64,000 nt of DNA from Paenibacillus aceti (GCF_003614185.1 NZ_KZ987724.1:4061068-4125067); one strand, 5' to 3'. Positions 25,524-35,217 are shown, counted from the stretch's first letter. Numbers and translations: made by a program. Notes: generated from the sequence alone by a model not told the origin.

Positions 25524-26588
25524 ATGATAATCAGGCTAACACTTAAAGCGCTTATCGGGATCATACTTGCACTTCTCGCGGTGATCGTTATCTTCATCAT
25601 TTATATTACAGCCTCTGACTATAAGCCTGCGGCTGTGGTCGCGCTGACGACCGATAACAACCCCGAGTCCAAGCTCAAGCAAGGGGAACCGTTCTCCGTC
25701 ACTACATTTAATATCGGTTACGCCGGGCTGGATCAAGGGCAGGACTTCTTCATGGACGGAGGCACGATGTCCCGCTCCAGCAGCCGGGAGCAAACTGAGG
25801 CCAATCTTCAAGCCATCATTCAATTTCTCAAAGAGTCCGCCTCTGACTTCTACCTGCTACAGGAAGTAGACGTTGACTCCACGCGGAGCAATCATATTCA
25901 TGAAGTCGAGCAGATCCGTACGAATCTGCCAAGCTATGGTCAGACCTTCGCTCATAATTACAAAGTACCCTGGGTACCTGTTCCGATATCGAAGCCGATG
26001 GGTGCCGTGCAGAGCGGTCTCGTAACCCTATCTTCCTTCCATAGCTCAAACCAGAGACGCTTCGATTTGCCAGGTAAAGAGAGCTGGCCAGTTCAGCTGT
26101 TCGAGCTGGATCGCGCATTTATCGAGAGCAGAATTCCCGTCGGCCAGGATCGGGAGCTTATCCTCATTAACCTGCATCTGTCTGCTTTTGATAAGGGCGG
26201 AACCATCCGCAAGCAGCAGCTCGATTTCATGGAGGAATACATCCAGCGTGAAATGCGCAAGGATAACTATATCATCATCGGCGGTGACTGGAATCATTCT
26301 CTCCCAGGCACAGATCCGAGCGATTTCCCTACCCAGCAAGGATGGCCGGAATGGCTGCAGCCCTTCCCGGACAGCTTCGGCCCCACAGATTTCAAATGGG
26401 CTGTGGACGCGAGCACGCCGAGTGTAAGAACGCTGGATTCGGCCTATCAGCAGGGAGTTAATTTCCTGGCTGTAATCGACGGCTTCCTTGTCTCTCCCAA
26501 TGTTGAGATCATCAGCGTTACAGGGCATCCGCTCAGCTTCAGCCATAGCGACCACAATCCGGTTACAGGGCAATTTATTCTAAAGTAG
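25524..26588 (+). CDS. Endonuclease/exonuclease/phosphatase-family protein, membrane-anchored
   Basis: 354 residues. An N-terminal membrane helix (about 5-28) is followed by an extracytoplasmic EEP domain: FSVTTFNIGYAGL, DFYLLQEVDVD (metal-binding Glu), LILINLHLSAFD, YIIIGGDWNHSLPG (Asn/Asp motif) and the catalytic FSHSDHNPVTGQF. Such secreted EEP proteins hydrolyse phosphodiesters (DNA, phospholipid headgroups or inositol phosphates); the substrate is not determinable. GGGGG precedes ATG 25524 by about 12 nt. Single gene. Confidence 0.9.
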   Translation: MIIRLTLKALIGIILALLAVIVIFIIYITASDYKPAAVVALTTDNNPESKLKQGEPFSVTTFNIGYAGLDQGQDFFMDGGTMSRSSSREQTEANLQAIIQFLKESASDFYLLQEVDVDSTRSNHIHEVEQIRTNLPSYGQTFAHNYKVPWVPVPISKPMGAVQSGLVTLSSFHSSNQRRFDLPGKESWPVQLFELDRAFIESRIPVGQDRELILINLHLSAFDKGGTIRKQQLDFMEEYIQREMRKDNYIIIGGDWNHSLPGTDPSDFPTQQGWPEWLQPFPDSFGPTDFKWAVDASTPSVRTLDSAYQQGVNFLAVIDGFLVSPNVEIISVTGHPLSFSHSDHNPVTGQFILK

Positions 26589-26726
26589 CAGTAGAAATCG
26601 CGTTCGATCCAAGAACATATTCCTATCTTTTTGCGCCCGAATCGAAGACTTATTTTGTGCAGCGCCTTATATTCATCTCACTCCCGGAATATAATTTCTA
26701 TAAATTATAGACCCAGGGAGGGGAGC

Positions 26727-28019
26727 ATGATGAAGAAGAAGTGGATCAACTCACCGTATACCTTCGCATTAGGCATGTTCGCAATGATGGTGCCAAGCCA
26801 GGCCTTCAGCTCTTTCTATAGTTATTTCTATGTGGAGAAGCTGGGGCTGGGCATTGGACTGGCTACACTGGCTCGAACCATCTTCCTGATCTGGGATGCG
26901 GTCAACAACCCATTATTCGGCTATTGGTCAGATCGTACGAATACCCGTTATGGGCGGCGACGGCCTTGGGTGTTCGGGACGATTCCACTCTTCATGCTGT
27001 TCTTCGTCATGATCTTCTCCCCTCCTGGCGGCTTGACCCAAAATGGACTGTTCACCTGGTTCCTGGTGGCGCTTGTTCTATTTGAAGCCGCTGCTACCGT
27101 ACTATGGGTGAATTATGGAGCCCTGTTCCCCGAATTGTTCCGGGGCGATCGCCTGCGTGCCAAGGCCTCGGCAATTCAGCAGGGCTATCAGGTCGTAGCG
27201 CTGCTTATTGCTTCCGCACTGACCCCCATTATATATACCGCGCTCAACTTCAAGAGCATGGCTCTGATCTATGCTCTTCTATTCGGAATCAGCATGCTCC
27301 TGTGTATGGCCTATGTGCAGGAACGGCCGGACTCCTCCGGCAAGCCACAGCTGAAGCTGGCTAAGGCTTTCAAGCTGACACTAAGTAACAAGAAGTTCTG
27401 GATATTTAACATTTCCAATTCCTTCGCTCAGACCGTAAATGGACTGATCAGCTCCATTATCCCGTTCTACGCCAAATATGTACTGAAGATTTCAGAGGCT
27501 CATGTCTCGATTCTGCTGGCCTCTGTATTCGTCTCGGTCATTCCGCTCGTATTCGTCTGGTACTGGATCATCCGTAGAATGGATGGCGTCAAGGCCTGGC
27601 GGGTATCCCTCATCGTCTATGCCCTCTCCGTCATCCCGCTCTGGTTCGGCACGGATCTGATCAGCGGCATCATCGCCGGGATTGCCGTCGGCTTCGGGCT
27701 GGCCGGCTTCCTCGTTACTCCCGCGATGGTAAGCGGAAGAATTATCGATGAGGATGCCGAAATCACCGGCTTGAGAAGAGAAGGCATCTACACGGCAGTC
27801 GCCGGATTTATTACCCGTTCGAGCGGCCTCATCTCAGCACTGGCCTTCTTCATCGTCGGCCTCATCTTCGGTTATGAGAGCGGCGATCGCCCCGGGCCGA
27901 ACCCTGAGTTAACCTTCCGTTATCTGATCAGCGCCGTCCCGCTCCTCCTGTTGAGCACAGCCGTCATCATTTCCTTTTCCACGAAATTCAAGTTCAAGGA
28001 CGAACCCTCATCAGATTAA
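26727..28019 (+). CDS. MFS transporter of the GPH (glycoside-pentoside-hexuronide) type
   Basis: 430 residues with about 12 membrane helices. GPH/MFS_2 marks: WDAVNNPLFGYWSDRTNTRYGRRRPWV (the conserved loop 2-3 motif with DRT and RRRPW) and RIIDEDAEITGLRREGIYTAV in the second half, which is the cation/substrate region of the family. It probably symports a sugar or related solute with Na+ or H+; the substrate is unknown. ATG 26727 has GGGAGGGGA directly upstream. It is not linked to a glycosidase here. Confidence 0.9.
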   Translation: MMKKKWINSPYTFALGMFAMMVPSQAFSSFYSYFYVEKLGLGIGLATLARTIFLIWDAVNNPLFGYWSDRTNTRYGRRRPWVFGTIPLFMLFFVMIFSPPGGLTQNGLFTWFLVALVLFEAAATVLWVNYGALFPELFRGDRLRAKASAIQQGYQVVALLIASALTPIIYTALNFKSMALIYALLFGISMLLCMAYVQERPDSSGKPQLKLAKAFKLTLSNKKFWIFNISNSFAQTVNGLISSIIPFYAKYVLKISEAHVSILLASVFVSVIPLVFVWYWIIRRMDGVKAWRVSLIVYALSVIPLWFGTDLISGIIAGIAVGFGLAGFLVTPAMVSGRIIDEDAEITGLRREGIYTAVAGFITRSSGLISALAFFIVGLIFGYESGDRPGPNPELTFRYLISAVPLLLLSTAVIISFSTKFKFKDEPSSD

Positions 28020-28247
28020 TAGAACCTGCCACTGTGTGGCATTATATGGATGTTTATATAGATTATCTCATCCCTCTTCAAAGAATAATAAGAAAATTAA
28101 GCGATTCTTAAGAAATTTGCTTGAAATGAAGTGCTATAGTCTTAATAGAGCATTCTAAGTAAAATGTAACTTCTACATAATCAGGAGGATATACATGTCT
28201 GCAAGAGGAACGATATTGCTAGTCGATGACGAGAAAGAAATTATTAA

Positions 28248-29765
28248 CTCAACTTTCGCAGCTTAATTTCGGCAGGTAGGCCTTGATGTAATTAGGCAAA
28301 CCAGCGATCCATTGCTGGAGTTGTGTCTGGATGAGTATTGTGATCTTCTTACTGGCCTTCTTGGCGATATCCTCAAGCAATTCAATAAGTTGTGTTAAGG
28401 CGACTGCCCAATCTAGTTGACTTACTTCGTCGCACAGCAAATGAAATAAGCCGCCCAGCGTGCGGTTGTCAGTGCTTTGTCGGTGTTGCCATGCCAGCAA
28501 AATGTAACGTGAAAAGACAATCGTCGTATGACTAATCAGCAGGTCATAAGAACGGCCCTGAAACTCCTTTTGTAGACGCAGCAAGGATTTGGCGCACTTG
28601 AAAAACACTTCAATATCCCAACGAATTCCGTAAATCCGGATAATTTCTTCTTCGGGGATCGAGAGATCGGTGCATAGAATCGCAAGCCATTCCTTCTTCT
28701 TCGAGCGGTGGCGGACAAATACCATCATAACCGGAATCCCTGGGGATAACTCGGTACGGATGGAACGTAAGATTCCCTTGTTTTTTCCTTGGACAGGGGT
28801 TGCTCTAAAGTAAAGCTCTTGCAAAGTTAATCGGCTTCCGCCAACAAGATAACGCTTCTTGTCATCTTTAACCATGCCGATCACATCCAGACCGCGATCA
28901 AGTATCGATTGGATCAATGGGGCATGAGTGAACCAACTATCCATGAGGACGTATGAAGCCTGCACACCCGCTGAAAGCGCCCGATCAATCATCGCCGGAA
29001 TGACTTCAGGAGCAGGAAGCAAAGCTTCAACTCGCCGCTTGTAGCCGGACGTACGCTTATCAATCTCTTGCATGATGCCGTTCACTTGAGACTTCATCGA
29101 AGCAAGCAAGGAGAAGTCCACCGGAATGAACGTATGGCCATCTGACCAACCTAGAGTAAGCATACGAAATCCCTTATAGTAGCACCCCGTTGCATGGTCT
29201 TTAAATCGGGAAAGCAGTTCAACCGCTTTGCTGCGATTGCGCTCGAACATGGAGTCGTCAACTACAAATACGGATACGCGATCTTCTCCCGTTAGCGGTT
29301 GAATTTTCTCAATTGTAGAGGAACTGAGCAACGACAGAAACCGCCGCCATGCATAGCCGCTGTGATTCAGGAAGCGATAGACCGCATCTTTGCCAGGAAA
29401 GGATGCACCTTTCTCGCTTTCCAGTAGACGAAACCAGTTCTTGTGGTGGAACAAAAGGACAAAGACAAGCTGGAATAAAAACGAACAGGTATAACCGAAT
29501 TTCTTTTTAAAGCCCGCTGTTCTTAGGTGTTGCAGTACTTTTAGTTCTTTAAAGGCTGGTTTAATTTCATTTGGAAGTTGATTCTGCTGTACGTTTTGTT
29601 CTATCATGTAGAGGACACCTCTTCTGCGTGGTAGTGATTGCTTAGGACACTCTCACTTTACCAAACGAAGCGGTGTTTTTCTATTTTTACAACTTCCATA
29701 TTGAATCGACATTCTACCCAGTAACACCATGTAATAAGGCTAGTTTTCGCTCTGCGAAAGTTGAG
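28248..29765 (-). mobile_element. IS4-family insertion sequence, 1518 bp, 7-bp target duplication
   Basis: Terminal inverted repeats CTCAACTTTCGCAG (left, 28248-28261) and its exact complement (right, 29752-29765) bound the element. The direct repeat TTATTAA flanks both ends (28241-28247, 29766-29772). It carries one transposase gene on the minus strand. Confidence 0.95.
28249..29607 (-). CDS. IS4-family transposase
   Basis: 452 residues. DDE catalytic pattern: first Asp in VSVFVVDDSMFER, second in YVLMDSWFTH, and the IS4 signature Y-2-R-3-E-6-K in YGIRWDIEVFFKCAK. Length is in the family range and the gene is intact, so the element may be active. The start is inside the element; its stop lies just inside the left inverted repeat. 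Confidence 0.95.
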   Translation of the reverse strand: MIEQNVQQNQLPNEIKPAFKELKVLQHLRTAGFKKKFGYTCSFLFQLVFVLLFHHKNWFRLLESEKGASFPGKDAVYRFLNHSGYAWRRFLSLLSSSTIEKIQPLTGEDRVSVFVVDDSMFERNRSKAVELLSRFKDHATGCYYKGFRMLTLGWSDGHTFIPVDFSLLASMKSQVNGIMQEIDKRTSGYKRRVEALLPAPEVIPAMIDRALSAGVQASYVLMDSWFTHAPLIQSILDRGLDVIGMVKDDKKRYLVGGSRLTLQELYFRATPVQGKNKGILRSIRTELSPGIPVMMVFVRHRSKKKEWLAILCTDLSIPEEEIIRIYGIRWDIEVFFKCAKSLLRLQKEFQGRSYDLLISHTTIVFSRYILLAWQHRQSTDNRTLGGLFHLLCDEVSQLDWAVALTQLIELLEDIAKKASKKITILIQTQLQQWIAGLPNYIKAYLPKLSCES

Positions 29766-30444
29766 TTATTAAGCTAATGGATATATATCTTAAGAACGAG
29801 GGTTACAGACTCTTGAAAGCGAATGATGGTCAGGAGGCCCTTGAATTACTGGAACGTTATCAGGTAGATTTAATTATTCTGGATGTGATGATGCCACGGA
29901 TGGACGGGATTGAAGCGTGCATGAAAATCCGCGAGAGCAAGAATATGCCTATCATCATGCTGTCAGCGAAAGGCCAGGATATGGACAAAATCGCCGGACT
30001 CAGCATCGGTGCGGATGACTATGTGACGAAGCCGTTCAACCCGTTAGAGCTAATGGCCCGGGTTAAGTCACAGCTCAGACGCTACCATCAATTCAGCGGT
30101 CCGCAACGGTCGGATGAGAGCGAACTTGAAATCGGCGATCTTGTGATCAATACCTCGACGCATGAGGTTACTGTGGATGGACAAGAAGTCCAGATGACTC
30201 CGCGGGAGTTCGCTATTCTGGAGCTGCTGGCATCTAATCAGGGCATTGTGCTGAGCATGGAGAGGATCTACCAGGAAGTATGGAATGAGCCCTTCATGGA
30301 ATCGAAGAACACCGTCATGGTACATATCCGCAAAATCCGCGAGAAAATTGAGAAGGATACTCACAATCCCCGCTATATCAAGACCGTCTGGGGAATCGGA
30401 TATAAGATGGAACGCCTCTAAACTTTCAGAGAAGGAGAACTGCT

Positions 30445-31965
30445 ATGAAATCAAAAAAGGTCATTACGGTGCAAAGGAAATTATGGGCAATCGTACTGGC
30501 CGGCTTAGGGACGGCTATTCTATTATATATTGGATATCAGCTAAGCTCTATTCTAATCACGGTCCCTCGGTATAACGGAATTATTATTTTCTTAGTACAA
30601 GAGTACGGCTCTCGCATGGTCATGAGTATAGTCGGGCCTATCTTATTCATCATATTGTACTATCTCCTGACGCGGAGAACGAACGAGAAAAATAAAGGGA
30701 TCACGGAATTAAAATGGGTCAACACGATCCGTTGGAAATTCCTGATAATCGTACTGACCAGCTTGGGACTGACAGCGATCCTGCTATATGTTGGATATCA
30801 GCTTAGTGAATTTCTGATTACGGTTCCTCCGTTTAGCAGCATTCTTATTTTCATCATACAGACGTATGGGTCCCGCATGGCAATGAGTATCGTGGGGCCA
30901 TTCATATTCCTCACACTGTATTATATCTTGACGCGGAAGATCATTAAGCGACTGGATAACGTCAACCACAGTTTGCAGAAAATTGCCGAGGGCAACTTCA
31001 ATGAAGTGCTCCCCGCTTCCTCGCATGATGAGATCGGACGGGTGGCGAATAGTACGAATGAGTTAGCCTCCCAGCTGCGTACCAAGGTAGATGAAATCTC
31101 CTCGGGACTCGGGAAGGTAGCCAGTGGTCAACTCGATCACCGTCTGCATCTGGAGGATAATCCATTAAGCGAATGGAGGAAAATGGCGGATAGCATCAAT
31201 CAAATGGCGGAGAAGCTTGACCATTCGATCCAGGAGGAACGTAATGCCGAGAAGACCAAGAATGATCTCATCACCGGTGTATCTCATGATCTGCGCACAC
31301 CGCTCACCTTGATCCTTGGCTTCCTGGGGGTCATCGAGAACGACCGTTATCAGGATGAGGTTGAACTGCGGCATTACGTCAACATCGCCTATGAGAAATC
31401 TATAACGCTTAAGAAGCTGGTGGACGAACTGTTCGAATACACCCGCATCAATAACGGTATGCCACTGCATGTAGAGAAGCTGGACATGATCGCCTTCCTT
31501 CGCCAATTGGCTGAGGAATTCGTCCCAAGTCTGGAGAAGGCCGGCATGGCCTGCCGCATTACTACAGAGCTGGAATCGTTAATCATCGAAGGGGATGGAG
31601 ACCTGCTCGCCCGCGGCTTCGATAATTTGATCTCCAATGCGATTCGTTACGGGCACAAGGGAGAATATGTTGACATTCAGATTAGCCGTACGGAGGAGAA
31701 GGCCTGCGTCAAAGTGATCAATTATGGTGAGCCGATACCGCAGAGCGATCTCCAGTTTATATTTGAACGCTTCTATCGGGGAGACCGCTCCAGATCGTCG
31801 GGAGGCACTGGGTTAGGGCTTGCGATCGTCAAAAGTATTATGGAGGTACATGGAGGCAGCATCTCCGCGACGAGCGACCGAACCCAGACCACCTTTGAAG
31901 CCTGCCTGCCTTTACATTTGAATATGACGGATTGTAAAATGAAGTGCGACACCTGCTGGAAATAA
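30445..31965 (+). CDS. VanS-type sensor histidine kinase with duplicated membrane module, C-terminus altered by IS30
   Basis: 506 residues. Residues 11-78 and 97-164 are two copies of one membrane module (period 86; both contain YQLS..LITVP and YGSRM.MSIVGP). Then come HAMP-like linkers (about 165-265), the H-box GVSHDLRTPLTLI (His281), the N-box DNLISNAIRYG, YGEPIPQSDLQFIFERFYRGDRS and GGTGLGLAIVKS. It lies 23 bp after its (broken) response regulator. The IS30-family insertion at 31926 replaces the last codons, so residues after HLN are encoded by the element; the catalytic core is complete. Confidence 0.92.
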   Translation: MKSKKVITVQRKLWAIVLAGLGTAILLYIGYQLSSILITVPRYNGIIIFLVQEYGSRMVMSIVGPILFIILYYLLTRRTNEKNKGITELKWVNTIRWKFLIIVLTSLGLTAILLYVGYQLSEFLITVPPFSSILIFIIQTYGSRMAMSIVGPFIFLTLYYILTRKIIKRLDNVNHSLQKIAEGNFNEVLPASSHDEIGRVANSTNELASQLRTKVDEISSGLGKVASGQLDHRLHLEDNPLSEWRKMADSINQMAEKLDHSIQEERNAEKTKNDLITGVSHDLRTPLTLILGFLGVIENDRYQDEVELRHYVNIAYEKSITLKKLVDELFEYTRINNGMPLHVEKLDMIAFLRQLAEEFVPSLEKAGMACRITTELESLIIEGDGDLLARGFDNLISNAIRYGHKGEYVDIQISRTEEKACVKVINYGEPIPQSDLQFIFERFYRGDRSRSSGGTGLGLAIVKSIMEVHGGSISATSDRTQTTFEACLPLHLNMTDCKMKCDTCWK

Positions 31966-33007
31966 ATAAAAAAGAGCCCATGGCCGGATTCGTGTAGAAT
32001 GAAAGTTCCTACACCCTACATTCACACAAGGAGAATCCACCATGAACTACACACATCTTAGCATAATCGAGCGCAGCAAGCTAGAAATCCTCCACCAGCA
32101 GGGGAAAAGTGCCAGAGCGATTGCCAGAGAGCTCGGCAGACATCATTCCACCATCAGCCGTGAACTGGAGCGTCACGAGGGTCAGGAGACCTATGGTGCA
32201 CAGCGAGCCCAGGAGAGCTATACCCAGCGTCGTAAAACCTCGGTTCCCGAAGGCAAGTGGACGCCGGAGCTGGCTAGAGTCATCGAAGAGAAGCTTCAGG
32301 CCACCTGGTCTCCGGAGCAGATCACACAGCGGTTTCGGCAGGAGAAGCAAGCCATCGTATGCTTTAAAACGATCTATCGCTGGCTGTACGCGGGCCTGTT
32401 GTCCAAAGGCATCCTCACCGTTCTCAGACACAAAGGCAAGCGGCAGAAGCCTGCTGAGACGCGTGGCAAGTTTACCGTGGGCAAGTCTATCTCTCAGCGT
32501 CCCAAAGAGGTACGGTCTCGGGAAACGTTTGGTCATTGGGAACTCGATACGGTGGTCTCAGGCCGTGGGAAAAGCAAGGGCTGTGTAGCTACGTTCATTG
32601 AGCGTAAAACGCGCTTGTACAAAGCCATTCGGATGCCAGACCGCACAGCGTTGTCTATGGAGATCGCTTTTGGTGTAGTTGCTTCTGAGTATCCTATCGG
32701 AGCCTTTCAAACCGCTACAGCAGATCGTGGCAAGGAGTTTGCTTGCTACACCAATCTGGAGGCCACCCATAGCATACAGGTGTACTTTGCTGATCCGTAT
32801 TCCTCCTGGCAACGAGGCTCCAATGAGAACGCCAACGGCCTCTTGCGAGAGTTTTTTCCCAAAGGAACGGACTTCGCTCAAGTTACGGACGAGGCTTTAC
32901 ACCATGCTCTTGATCTGATTAACCACAGACCACGAAAATGTCTGGGATGGAGAACCGCTCGCGAATCTTTTTCAGAGGAACTGTCGCACTTGCCTTGACA
33001 ATCCGTC
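31926..33007 (+). mobile_element. IS30-family insertion sequence, about 1.08 kb
   Basis: Imperfect terminal inverted repeats: GACGGATTGTAAAATG.. (31926 on) against the complement of ..CAATCCGTC (ending 33007), sharing AAGTGCGACA further in. The flanks are AT-rich (ATAT on each side), so a 2-4 bp duplication is possible but the exact edge is ambiguous. It carries one transposase on the plus strand. Confidence 0.88.
32042..32998 (+). CDS. IS30-family transposase
   Basis: 318 residues. An N-terminal helix-turn-helix (HLSIIERSKLEILHQQGKSARAIARELGRHHSTISREL) is the family hallmark. The DDE core has WELDTVVSG (first Asp), TATADRGKEFA (second Asp) and the glutamate in YSSWQRGSNENANGLLREFFPKGTDF. 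AGGAG lies 7 nt before ATG 32042. Complete. Confidence 0.95.
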   Translation: MNYTHLSIIERSKLEILHQQGKSARAIARELGRHHSTISRELERHEGQETYGAQRAQESYTQRRKTSVPEGKWTPELARVIEEKLQATWSPEQITQRFRQEKQAIVCFKTIYRWLYAGLLSKGILTVLRHKGKRQKPAETRGKFTVGKSISQRPKEVRSRETFGHWELDTVVSGRGKSKGCVATFIERKTRLYKAIRMPDRTALSMEIAFGVVASEYPIGAFQTATADRGKEFACYTNLEATHSIQVYFADPYSSWQRGSNENANGLLREFFPKGTDFAQVTDEALHHALDLINHRPRKCLGWRTARESFSEELSHLP

Positions 33008-33037
33008 ATATATAAAAAGACGCTGAGACTTAAAGTG

Positions 33038-33097
33038 ACCGACTAAGACCGATTTCCATCCTCACGCAATGGTGAGCCTAAGGAGTCGGTTTTTTTG
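33038..33097 (+). terminator. Terminator behind the kinase/IS30 unit
   Basis: ACCGACT (33038-33044) pairs with AGTCGGT (33084-33090), with an inner TCACGCAATGGTGA stem-loop, then a run of seven T. It probably was the original terminator of the two-component operon before the insertion. Confidence 0.88.
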
Positions 33098-33239
33098 TCT
33101 TTATTCCATTGTTAAGGAAAATTTAAGGGTTTAGATAGTTAGTTATTAAGAATTCCTTCATTAGCCAATAAGAACTCTCTTATATGCTTATTAGACCGCT
33201 AGTCGGACTGGAATATAGAGAGGAGAACACAGATCACTT

Positions 33240-34484
33240 ATGTTGTCAAATCTTACTAACTGGTCAAAGCGTCTGGCCAACCCTAAAACTGTAATATGCA
33301 TATTAATTTTTGCTGTAGCTTTATTTATACGTATCGATTTCGTAAATTCCGTCAAACATCATGTCCCTCATGACAGCCTCAATTACGACATCATGGTCAG
33401 ACAGCTGTTGGAGAAAGGGGTCTACGCATATAAAAGCGAAGAGCCGAATGCTCAGGTATCACCGGGATATCCGCTGCTGATGGCGGGAAGCTACCTGCTC
33501 GCTGATTATAAGAACCATGACCCCTACCCATTGATCAGATATATTCAAGTAGGATTCAGCATGGTGACGCTGTGGCTGGTATATGCAGTCGGAAGAATGC
33601 TGCGGGGAGAATGGGCCGGAATCTTCGCCGCCGCAGCCTTGGCTGTGTATCCGCCCTATGTATGGGCGAACGGAGCGATATTAACGGAGACGCTGGCAGC
33701 CATGCTATTCATGCTATATATCTATCTGCAGCTTAAGGTGTTCAAGAAGGAGACCAACGTGTCCGCCCTGCTGGCCGGGGGAGTGCTGGGATTGCTGGTT
33801 CTTACAAGACCTGAATTTCTCATCCTGATCGTACCCGCATATGCATTCTACTGGCTATGGAAGAAAAGATCGGTTCACGTTGTGAAGCTGGCGATAGTGT
33901 CCTGTCTGGGGCTGTTCCTGACGTTATCGCCCTGGATTGTACGGAATATGGTCACCCTGCATGAATTCGTCCTGACCGCTACGCAGGTGAACCCTTTCGC
34001 AGCCGGGACTTATCCGAATAAAAATTATGATGACGACATGGTCGACCGCAAAGGCAAAACCCAGATGGAAGTGGCCAAGGAACGGTTGAAGGTCGGATTT
34101 ACAGAGCATACCTGGACCTTTGTCAAATGGTATACCATCGGCAAGACCAAATATATCTATGGGCGGATGTTCTTCGGAGCAGGACATGCACCGATGTATC
34201 CTGTCATTCCGTTTGGCACGCTCTATCACAGGATGATTCTCGTAGCGGGATTCGTATCGAGTGTAGCCCTGCTGCGCAAATGGCGACAGCCCGCGCTGCT
34301 ACTAGTTGTACTGGTGGTGTCGATCAGCATTACTCGCTTAGCCTTTGTTCCTGAATTCCGCTACAATTTCACAGCCATGCCGCTGTTCATTATCCTTGCC
34401 AGCTTCCTCGCTGCCGCAGCTCTCGATTATCTGTTGGGACGGCGGACGATGAAGGGGCAACCATCGGTTGGAAAGGAGTTCTAA
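33240..34484 (+). CDS. GT-C membrane glycosyltransferase (family 39-like)
   Basis: 414 residues, about ten membrane helices. The first extracytoplasmic loop carries HVPHDSLNYDIMVRQLLEKG with the acidic DxxxYD pair expected of the GT-C catalytic loop, then SPGYPLLMA. Such enzymes move a sugar from a polyprenyl-phosphate carrier to an exported acceptor. The next genes supply a carrier-charging GT2 and a DUF2304 protein, so the three likely form one glycan-modification pathway. First gene after the terminator at 33097. ATG 33240 lies about 13 nt after AGGAG. Confidence 0.83.
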   Translation: MLSNLTNWSKRLANPKTVICILIFAVALFIRIDFVNSVKHHVPHDSLNYDIMVRQLLEKGVYAYKSEEPNAQVSPGYPLLMAGSYLLADYKNHDPYPLIRYIQVGFSMVTLWLVYAVGRMLRGEWAGIFAAAALAVYPPYVWANGAILTETLAAMLFMLYIYLQLKVFKKETNVSALLAGGVLGLLVLTRPEFLILIVPAYAFYWLWKKRSVHVVKLAIVSCLGLFLTLSPWIVRNMVTLHEFVLTATQVNPFAAGTYPNKNYDDDMVDRKGKTQMEVAKERLKVGFTEHTWTFVKWYTIGKTKYIYGRMFFGAGHAPMYPVIPFGTLYHRMILVAGFVSSVALLRKWRQPALLLVVLVVSISITRLAFVPEFRYNFTAMPLFIILASFLAAAALDYLLGRRTMKGQPSVGKEF

Positions 34485-34488
34485 TCAT

Positions 34489-35217
34489 ATGAGAAAAGAA
34501 GTGCTTATTATCATTCCAGCCTATAACGAGGCCGAGGGAATCAAGGAAGTTATAAATGATGTTCGTAGACAGGTCCCTTACGCGGATATTCTCGTCGTCA
34601 ATGATGGATCGAAGGATCTCACCGGAGAGATCGCTGCTGAGGAAGGCGTGCTCGTCGTCAATCTGAGCTGTAATCTGGGCATTGGCGGCGCAGTTCAGAC
34701 CGGTTATCAATATGCTCACAGGCATGGATATCTGTATGCTGCCCAGCTAGATGGAGATGGTCAGCATAACCCGCGTGACTTCGGCCGGCTGCTCAATGAA
34801 TTGAAGCAGAGCAGCTCGGATATGGTCGTTGGCTCCCGCTTCATGGAGAAGCAGGGCTTCCAATCGACCTTTGCCCGCCGAGTCGGCATTGACCTGCTGT
34901 CAGGGCTGTTAACCGTGCTGCTGCACCGCAAGGTGACGGACCCGACATCCGGCTATCGCCTGTGCGGACAGCGAGCTATATCGCTGTTCGCGCAGGAGTA
35001 CCCTACCGACTATCCAGAGGTAGAGGCGCTCGTGCAGCTTGACAACAGAGGCTGTAGCTTCAGCGAAGTACCTGTGATTATGCGGGAGCGGACCACCGGG
35101 TCCTCAAGCATCCGCCCCTGGAGCTCGGCCTATTACATGTTCAAGGTAATTCTGGCCGTTCTGATTACAAGAACTAAGAAGAAAGAAAAGAAGTGGGATA
35201 TAGGCTATGAGAATTGA
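34489..35217 (+). CDS. GT2 glycosyltransferase, dolichol-phosphate-mannose-synthase-like
   Basis: 242 residues. GT-A fold of family 2: IIIPAYNEAEGIKEV, LVVNDGSKDLT, AAQLDGDGQHNP (DxD) and DMVVGSRFMEKQGF, with TDPTSGYRLCGQRAI, which is typical of Dpm1/polyprenyl-phosphate sugar synthases. There are no C-terminal membrane helices. It should load a sugar on undecaprenyl phosphate at the inner face. ATG 34489 follows AAGGAG by 10 nt; it starts 4 bp after the GT-C stop and overlaps the DUF2304 gene by 11 bp. Confidence 0.9.
   Translation: MRKEVLIIIPAYNEAEGIKEVINDVRRQVPYADILVVNDGSKDLTGEIAAEEGVLVVNLSCNLGIGGAVQTGYQYAHRHGYLYAAQLDGDGQHNPRDFGRLLNELKQSSSDMVVGSRFMEKQGFQSTFARRVGIDLLSGLLTVLLHRKVTDPTSGYRLCGQRAISLFAQEYPTDYPEVEALVQLDNRGCSFSEVPVIMRERTTGSSSIRPWSSAYYMFKVILAVLITRTKKKEKKWDIGYEN

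Larger units (their letters stand above)
28195..30421 (+). pseudogene. VanR/OmpR-type response regulator split by an IS4-family element
   Basis: ATG 28195 (RBS AGGAGG) opens MSARGTILLVDDEKEIIK and is cut after the TTATTAA target. Removing 28248-29765 and one 7-bp duplication restores one frame of about 232 residues (28195-28247 joined to 29773-30421): receiver with DD pocket, Asp55 (LIILDVMM), Lys in VTKPFNP, and an OmpR winged helix (MTPREFAILELLASNQG). The 3' fragment could restart at ATG 29777 but lacks the DD pocket and a ribosome site. The intact partner kinase follows at 30445. The system is therefore probably inactive, or driven by another regulator. Confidence 0.93.

Noticed and set aside
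29777-30421. Treating the 3' response-regulator fragment as an intact gene
   Set aside because: It lacks the acidic pocket and a ribosome site; the target duplication shows it is the 3' half of a split gene.
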